A stretch of 9,508 nt of DNA from Microcaldota archaeon. Its GTDB lineage: Archaea > Micrarchaeota > Micrarchaeia > Norongarragalinales > CAINOH01. The stretch spans positions 1-9,508 of the forward strand of contig DAHXMR010000046.1 in NCBI GenBank assembly GCA_027371655.1. The letters run 5' to 3'. Each line of letters opens with the position of its first letter. Within the stretch, counting starts at the first letter, position 1. Positions 1 to 5,000 of the stretch are shown here, in pieces. Under the pieces are notes generated by a model, which ran no database searches, was not told the origin of the DNA, and worked only from the letters and a program-made list of their open reading frames with translations. A program made the position numbers and the translations under genes.

Positions 1-1293
1 CTCGCTGTTGACCGCCGAGGGGTATTTGAGGGCTTCCACTCCCCACACGAGGGCGAGCTTTCGTTGCACGCGGACGTCGGGGGTGAGGGCGATTATGGAC
101 GCGCGCGGCCTGTTTTTCGAAACGCTGCGCGGCGTGAATCCCTTCGAGGTGGGGGTGATTATTGCGCTTGCCCCCAGGTCCAATGCGAGCTGGCATGACG
201 CGCGGTCTATTGCCGTGGAAACGGAGTGCGAAAGCGGCAGCGGGCCGGGCTCGAGCCCCTTGAATTCGAGGGTTTTTTCGGCCTCGGTTGCTATCAGTGC
301 CATTGTTTGCAGGGCCTTGAGCGGGTATTTGCCCACCGCGGTTTCCCCGGATAGCATTATGGCGTCCGCGCCGTCGTAGACCGCGTTCGCGACGTCGGTG
401 GCTTCCGCGCGCGTGGGCCGCGGGTTCGTAATCATGGATTCGAGCATGTGCGTTGCCACTATCACGGGCTTTCCGGCGGAATTGCATTTTTTGATTATGG
501 TTTTCTGCACGCGGGGCACCTGTTCCAGCGGGGTTTGCACGCCCAAGTCCCCGCGGGCGACCATCACGCCGTCGCTTGCGGCGATTATCTTGTCCAAATT
601 TGCGACGCCGGTTGGGTCCTCTATTTTGGCGATTATCGCGGCGTCGGAGCCGTTTTCGTGCAGGAGTTCCATGAGTTCCAGCACGTCGTCTGGGGTGCGC
701 ACGAAGGATTGCGCGACGAAGTCGGCGCCGCAGTCCACGCCGACCTTGAGAAGCTCGATGTCGCGTTCGGTGAGGGTGGGCAGGTCCACGTCCATGCCCT
801 GTATGCCGACGTTTTTGCGGCTTCCGAGCATTCCTCCCACGATGACCTTGCACGTCACCTCGCTTGAGCCGTCGGTTTCCAGGACTTCGAGCTCGAAGTT
901 GCCGTCGGCCACCAGGATGGACATGCCCTTTGAAACGCGCTGGGGGATTTTTTCGTAAGTCATGTAAATGCGTTGGGGAGTGCTTTCGCAGAACTTGTTG
1001 GTCACGATTACCTCGGAGCCTTCCACGAGCTGGACTTTTGCGTTGTCCTTCACCGGCCCGGTGCGGATTTCCGGCCCCTGCGTGTCAAGCAGCACCGCCA
1101 CCTTCTGCGCAAGCGATTCGTTGACTTCGTTGAGCCGCGTTATGCGCGCGCGGTGCGCTGCGGCGTCCTCGTGGGAGAAGTTGAAGCGCATCACGTTCAT
1201 CCCGCTTTCCGCCAGGAGCCGCATGGCATCCGGCGAGTCGCATGCGGGGCCCACGGTGCACACTATTTTCGTCTTTCTTGCAAAACCGTCCAT
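1..1293 (-). CDS. pyk: Pyruvate kinase (3' end cut by window edge)
   Basis: Catalyses phosphoenolpyruvate + ADP to pyruvate + ATP, the last step of glycolysis, in the cytoplasm. The window holds 431 codons with no stop; the family is usually about 450-480 residues, so only the end of the C-terminal domain is missing. Visible motifs: KTKIVCTVGP at the N-terminus; RFNFSH with R36, N38 and S40 (phosphate and K+ site); DTQGPEIRTG at 70-79; IIAKIED with K223 and E225; MVARGDLG with D249 (metal ligands E225/D249); VATHMLESM with T281; NPRPTRAEATDVANA; SGETAVGKYP. The B domain lies between about residues 70 and 165. The ATG at 1293 puts KTKIVCTVGP at the usual distance from the start. An in-frame ATG at 1356 would add 21 residues and is less likely. 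No strong ribosome-binding site precedes 1293. Odd points: Gln72 where K+-dependent enzymes usually have Lys, and His282 in place of the common Gln. Confidence 0.96.
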   Translation of the reverse strand, partial: MDGFARKTKIVCTVGPACDSPDAMRLLAESGMNVMRFNFSHEDAAAHRARITRLNEVNESLAQKVAVLLDTQGPEIRTGPVKDNAKVQLVEGSEVIVTNKFCESTPQRIYMTYEKIPQRVSKGMSILVADGNFELEVLETDGSSEVTCKVIVGGMLGSRKNVGIQGMDVDLPTLTERDIELLKVGVDCGADFVAQSFVRTPDDVLELMELLHENGSDAAIIAKIEDPTGVANLDKIIAASDGVMVARGDLGVQTPLEQVPRVQKTIIKKCNSAGKPVIVATHMLESMITNPRPTRAEATDVANAVYDGADAIMLSGETAVGKYPLKALQTMALIATEAEKTLEFKGLEPGPLPLSHSVSTAIDRASCQLALDLGASAIITPTSKGFTPRSVSKNRPRASIIALTPDVRVQRKLALVWGVEALKYPSAVNSE

Positions 1294-1303
1294 TTTGAAA
1301 CAC

Positions 1304-1363
1304 TCACACAACAAAAACAATCCAAACAATCCGCGCGAAAGGGGGGCGGCGGGCATTCTCCAT
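1304..1363 (-). other. Possible upstream short ORF in the pyk leader
   Basis: A 19-codon frame (MENARRPPFARIVWIVFVV) starts with ATG at 1363 and ends with TGA at 1304-1306, ten bases before the pyruvate kinase ATG. It lies inside the probable pyk leader, and its start overlaps a small hairpin (arms 1352-1356 and 1362-1366). No clear ribosome-binding site precedes it. It may be chance, and translation is not shown. Confidence 0.15.
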
Positions 1364-1366
1364 GCC
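1352..1366 (-). other. Small hairpin in the pyk leader
   Basis: Perfect 5-bp inverted repeat GGCAT/ATGCC with a five-base loop (GGAGA on the transcribed minus-strand sense), about 60-75 bases before the pyruvate kinase start. The stem is short and could be chance. It is listed because the loop has a Shine-Dalgarno-like GGAG and two ATGs fall in the arms. Confidence 0.25.
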
Positions 1367-1410
1367 AAAGCGCGGCCTGCGCGCGAAAAAGGAATTATCA
1401 ATATTCGCGC

Positions 1411-1417
1411 TTTTAAA
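1411..1417 (-). promoter_or_regulatory. Probable archaeal TATA box for pyk
   Basis: On the minus strand the sequence reads GCG-TTTAAAA-GCG, a good archaeal TATA-like core flanked by GC-rich DNA. A start of transcription about 25 bases downstream (near 1388) would give a leader of roughly 95 bases, long for an archaeon. A second AT-rich patch (1393-1405) could serve instead and would shorten the leader. Confidence 0.5.
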
Positions 1418-1453
1418 CGCGAGCGACTTCTGCACGCGACGAAGTTTTTAGTG

Positions 1454-1482
1454 ATGCGGAAGGGAAGGAGCGGGTTCCGCAT
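1454..1482. repeat. Perfect 8-bp inverted repeat between the lipoprotein gene and pyk
   Basis: Arms ATGCGGAA (1454-1461) and TTCCGCAT (1475-1482) with a 13-base purine-rich loop. A run of five T follows the right arm on the plus strand; on the minus strand the hairpin is followed by CACTAAAAA. The gap 1294-1534 has no gene. This hairpin lies 53-81 bases past the lipoprotein stop and could be a transcript end or an RNA-stability structure. Its role is not established. Confidence 0.45.
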
Positions 1483-1534
1483 TTTTCGGATGGCGCATAA
1501 CGCGCTGCAACCTGTTCCGCGGCAGCGGCGGTTT

Positions 1535-1900
1535 TTATTGGGGCTTTGGGGGCCTTATTTTCGCGCCGTGGGCTTCGAGCCACGTTTGAAGGCCGTATTC
1601 GGATTGTTCGCCCACGAGCCGGTCGCCGTTTGCCGCAATCCACGTGGGCGTGCCGTCTATCGAATAGGTGTTCCAGTAATCCTTGTTGGCTTGGACGTCC
1701 ATGGGCTTGACGCGGTAGCCCTGGTCGGAGAGCTTGGTTAAGATTGGCTTCATTGCCGCGCAGTGGGGGCAGACGTCGCTGTAGAAGAACATTACCGGCG
1801 AGGCGTTGTCCTCGTAGGGCTTTGGGACCGAAAGGCATCCGGCGAGGAATGCGGCCGACAGCACGAGCGCTGCGATTATCGCGAGGGGTTTCCGGGGCAT
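1535..1900 (-). CDS. Thioredoxin-fold lipoprotein with CPHC active site
   Basis: A 121-residue extracytoplasmic thioredoxin-like protein, likely a thiol-disulfide oxidoreductase tethered outside the membrane. Residues 1-21 form a lipoprotein signal: MPRK, then a hydrophobic stretch ending in the lipobox LAGC, with C22 as the lipid-bearing cysteine. A short tether leads to VMFFYSDVCPHC, with the redox pair C44-C47. The conserved TP pair before the last strand (T84-P85, cis-proline position) is present, as is a C-terminal helix ending in a Pro/Lys tail. The domain is minimal, about 85 residues. I chose the ATG at 1900 because the lipoprotein signal begins there and GGGTGA precedes it by about ten bases. 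A GTG at 1996 in frame would add 32 residues and bury the signal. The gene lies 100 bases downstream of the giant surface-protein gene with its own TATA-like box. Substrate and direction (oxidase, isomerase or reductase) cannot be read from the sequence. Confidence 0.87.
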   Translation of the reverse strand: MPRKPLAIIAALVLSAAFLAGCLSVPKPYEDNASPVMFFYSDVCPHCAAMKPILTKLSDQGYRVKPMDVQANKDYWNTYSIDGTPTWIAANGDRLVGEQSEYGLQTWLEAHGAKIRPPKPQ

Positions 1901-1976
1901 AGGGCGTTTTTCACCCGCAGGAGTTTTGGCGTTTGTAGAATCGAAAAACGGCAGCGGTACTGTTTGGGCGGCCGCG

Positions 1977-1983
1977 TTTAAAA
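1977..1983 (-). promoter_or_regulatory. Probable TATA box for the thioredoxin-like lipoprotein gene
   Basis: TTTTAAA on the minus strand, 18 bases past the stop of the giant gene and 77 bases before the lipoprotein ATG. A start about 25 bases downstream gives a leader of about 50 bases that carries the GGGTGA ribosome-binding site. This suggests the gene can be transcribed alone, although read-through from the giant gene is also possible. Confidence 0.45.
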
Positions 1984-2000
1984 GTATTTTCAGCACTCCG

Positions 2001-5000
2001 CTATTTGTATTTGCGGATGTAGTGCAGGTAGACGCCCACGAGCACCAGGAGCAAAAGCAGTGCGCCCACCACGTTCAATACGAGGTGGCTTAGCGGCGCG
2101 GGCAGTTGCGGTTGTGCGGCTTCCCTTCCCTCTTCGGGGGCCATCGGCGGCAAGTTCAACGGGTTGGGGGTGGCGGCAAGCGCGGTAAGCGTGGACATTG
2201 ATTCACGCAGCGCCGTTTCGAGGCCTTTTACCACGATTATTTTCGACTTGAACGTTTCCCCGTCCGCAAGGTTCGCGTCCCATTCGGCGATTATGCCGCC
2301 TCCTTCGTGCACGCGGGCGGGTTTGGGTTCGAACGTTATTTTGCCCGCAAGATAGTCCGCATAATTTAGGGGGAGCCTGTACGAGAGCGTGCCGTTGAAT
2401 CCCCCGCTTCCCGCGGTGTAGGAAAGCTCGAATGTCGAAGGCCGCTGTTGCGGGGGCTTGCCTGCGCCGGGGCTCGGCTGCCCGGGCTGCGGCGTTACTT
2501 CCGTTATGTTGGCGGGAACCTCGGCCGGCCTGGGGGACGGGGTGGCCGATGGACGCGGCGACGGCGTTGCGGCCGGGAGCGGAGTCGGGGTTGGAGAGGC
2601 GTAGGGCCCGTGGGATGGGTTGTAACCCTGAGACGTTGGGCTGGGGGTGGCAACGGGGGCTACCGAAATTATAATCGTGCGGTTGCCGCTTGCGTTCCAG
2701 TTGCCCGCGGAGTCGTTCGCGTAAACACGGTAGGTTTGGTTGCCGCCGGATTGCGAAGTGCGGTTCAAGGCGCAGTTGGCGCCAGAACGCGGCATCGAGT
2801 AGTTCGCGCCGTTCGCTTCAAGCACGCAGGAATCGGGGTTTGTTTCGGTGAAAGTGGCGTTCACGTAATAGTAATTGCGCGAAACGCTTGCGCCGTCGGC
2901 GTCGGTGGGCGGAACGAAGGTGAAGTTGGAGGCCATAGTGGAGTCTATGTTGGCCGAGTAGTTCGCGGCTGCAAAGGCTTGGCGGCCCGCGCTGCCGTAG
3001 CACTGGATGTTCCAAAGGTATGCGCCGTCCGCGGCGAAGGTGTGGCTTATGGAGTTTTGCGAGTTGTTGGTTATCGCGGAGGAATTCGATGCCGCGGGGG
3101 ACCATGCGGACTCGTTTGTGTAAAGCGAGCAGTTGGCAAAACCAAGCTCGTCGGTGGGCGAGTAATTGAACTGCACGGCGCGGCTTGCGCTCCACGAATT
3201 GCCGGAAGGCGCGGAAAGGGACACCGAGGGCGCGCTGCTGGAATAGGAGAACACCGCGGCCGTGGAATTCTCGTTGCCCGAAGTGTCGTTTGCCCACAGG
3301 ACAAGCGCGCTTGTGCCGCTAACGGCCGCGAAAGTCGAGTTGGCGCAATTTGCAAGCGTCGTGTTCGTGCCGTTGTAGGAATACCAGCATTGCGCAACGT
3401 TGGGTTCAACAAAAGTGTAATTCAGCGGAATGGGCGACAGCGCGTAACTGGCGTTTGCGGGGCTTTGGATGGCAATTTGGGGCGCAACGGTATCAAGCGC
3501 AACCGTTCGGTTCGCCGAAACACCCCAATTGCCCGCGGAATCATTGGCGTAAACCACGTAGGAGTAATTGCCGTCGGACTGCAGAGTGCGGTTGATGAAA
3601 CAGTAATTCGGGGAACCCGGGGCCAAAGCCATTGAAACGTTCGCGCCGCCGTTGATTGAAATTAAGCAAGCGCTCGGATTGGCCTCGGCGAACGTGGCGT
3701 TGACCGGGTAATAATTGCGGGCCTGCCAAGAGCCGTCGGCGTCGGTTGGGGAAACGAAAGCAAACGAAGCGGGGGCAGCCGTGTCCACTGCAAAAGTGCG
3801 GTTGGCCGCGGCAAAAACGCAGTTGCCAGCGCTGTCGCAGGCCTGCAAATTCCACAAATACGCGCCGTCGGGAATCCCCGTGAGTTGGAAATTGGCCAGC
3901 GTGTTGTTGTACGGCGAGGAATTCGTCTGGTTGACTGCCCACGCGCCGGTAATGTTGGTGAACACGGAAACGTTCTGCAGCGCCCAGTCGTCGGATGCGG
4001 TGCCGTTGAAATTCACCGCCGAAGAGGCGGAAACCAGGGCGTCCGAAGGCGCGTTCATGGAAACGCCGGGGGCAACGTCGCCGTACAGGGCCTCCGCGAC
4101 TGTTTGCGTCGAGTTAATCGCGTAGTTTGTTGAATTCGTGTGGAAGCCCGTTTTCCACGCGGAAACGTTGTGCGGGGAATAAGTCGTGTTCACCGCGCCG
4201 TTTCCAATCAGGTATGTAACGAGGTTCCAGCCGGTCAGGCCCGTTGCGTCGGTTGAAACCTGCCACATGGGCGTCCCGCTTGTGGCGTTGGTGATGTTCA
4301 CCGAAACCGCATTCATCGCCGCGCCCGTCGAGTCGGTTGCGTTCACGCGCAGATAATACCGAAACGTGGAATTCGTCCCGCTTGCGAGGCTCACCTTGCT
4401 CCACGCAAACGAATTGTTCACAAAAGAGTTGTTAATCGAGGCCGCAGAAGCATTGACGTCCGCAGACGTTCCGCCGAACGAGTTGCCCGTGAAATTGCTG
4501 CTGTTTGCCCCCGATAGGACGAGCCCGGAAATGGCGTTTCCCGTGGCGGTGTTGTTTGCGAGCGTGTTGTTAGCAGAGGATGAAAGGGCCAGCCCGTATT
4601 GAAGATTGTTGTTCGCAGTGTTGTTAGTCAACGTGTTGTTCGACGAGGTGGACAAAAATATCCCGAACTGGGTATTGTTGATTGCCGTGTTGTTTGCAAT
4701 CGTGTTGTTCATCGAGGACGCGAGAAGGTATATCCCATACTGGGTGTTGTTGTTCACAGTGTTGTTGGAAACCACGCTGTCGTTTGCGGACGTTAGGTAT
4801 ATCCCGTATTGTGAGTTTTGGGACGCGTTGTTGTTGGAAACCGTGTTGTTTTTTGCCGCGGACAGGGTTATTCCAGGGTAGCTGTTCGAGCTCACCGTGT
4901 TGTTTGCTATCAGACTGTTGTTCACGCCAGAAAGCGATATTCCATACCGCAAGTTTTTCGAGACATTGTTGCCCGCGACGGTTATGTTCAGGCAGGCGGT

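Noticed and set aside
1085..1303. 72-codon minus-strand frame starting just before pyk
   Set aside because: It is out of frame within pyruvate kinase, rich in Arg, and has no support beyond being open.
968..1741. 257-codon plus-strand frame crossing pyk, the intergenic gap and the lipoprotein gene
   Set aside because: It runs antisense through two well-supported genes and shows no family motif.
1535..1996. Longer lipoprotein start at the GTG at 1996
   Set aside because: It would place 32 polar residues before the lipoprotein signal and start upstream of the probable TATA box. The ATG at 1900 has a ribosome-binding site and begins the signal directly.
2448..3635. 395-codon open frame on the plus strand, antisense to the giant gene
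   Set aside because: Its product is low-complexity Gly/Arg/Val sequence with no recognisable domain. It lies wholly opposite the Ig-like repeats, whose composition keeps the opposite frame free of stops. It is best explained as a shadow.
4533..4949. Regular repeats that could suggest a CRISPR array
   Set aside because: The 69-72 bp units are in frame and encode beta-helix coils. There are no identical repeats with unique spacers and no cas genes.
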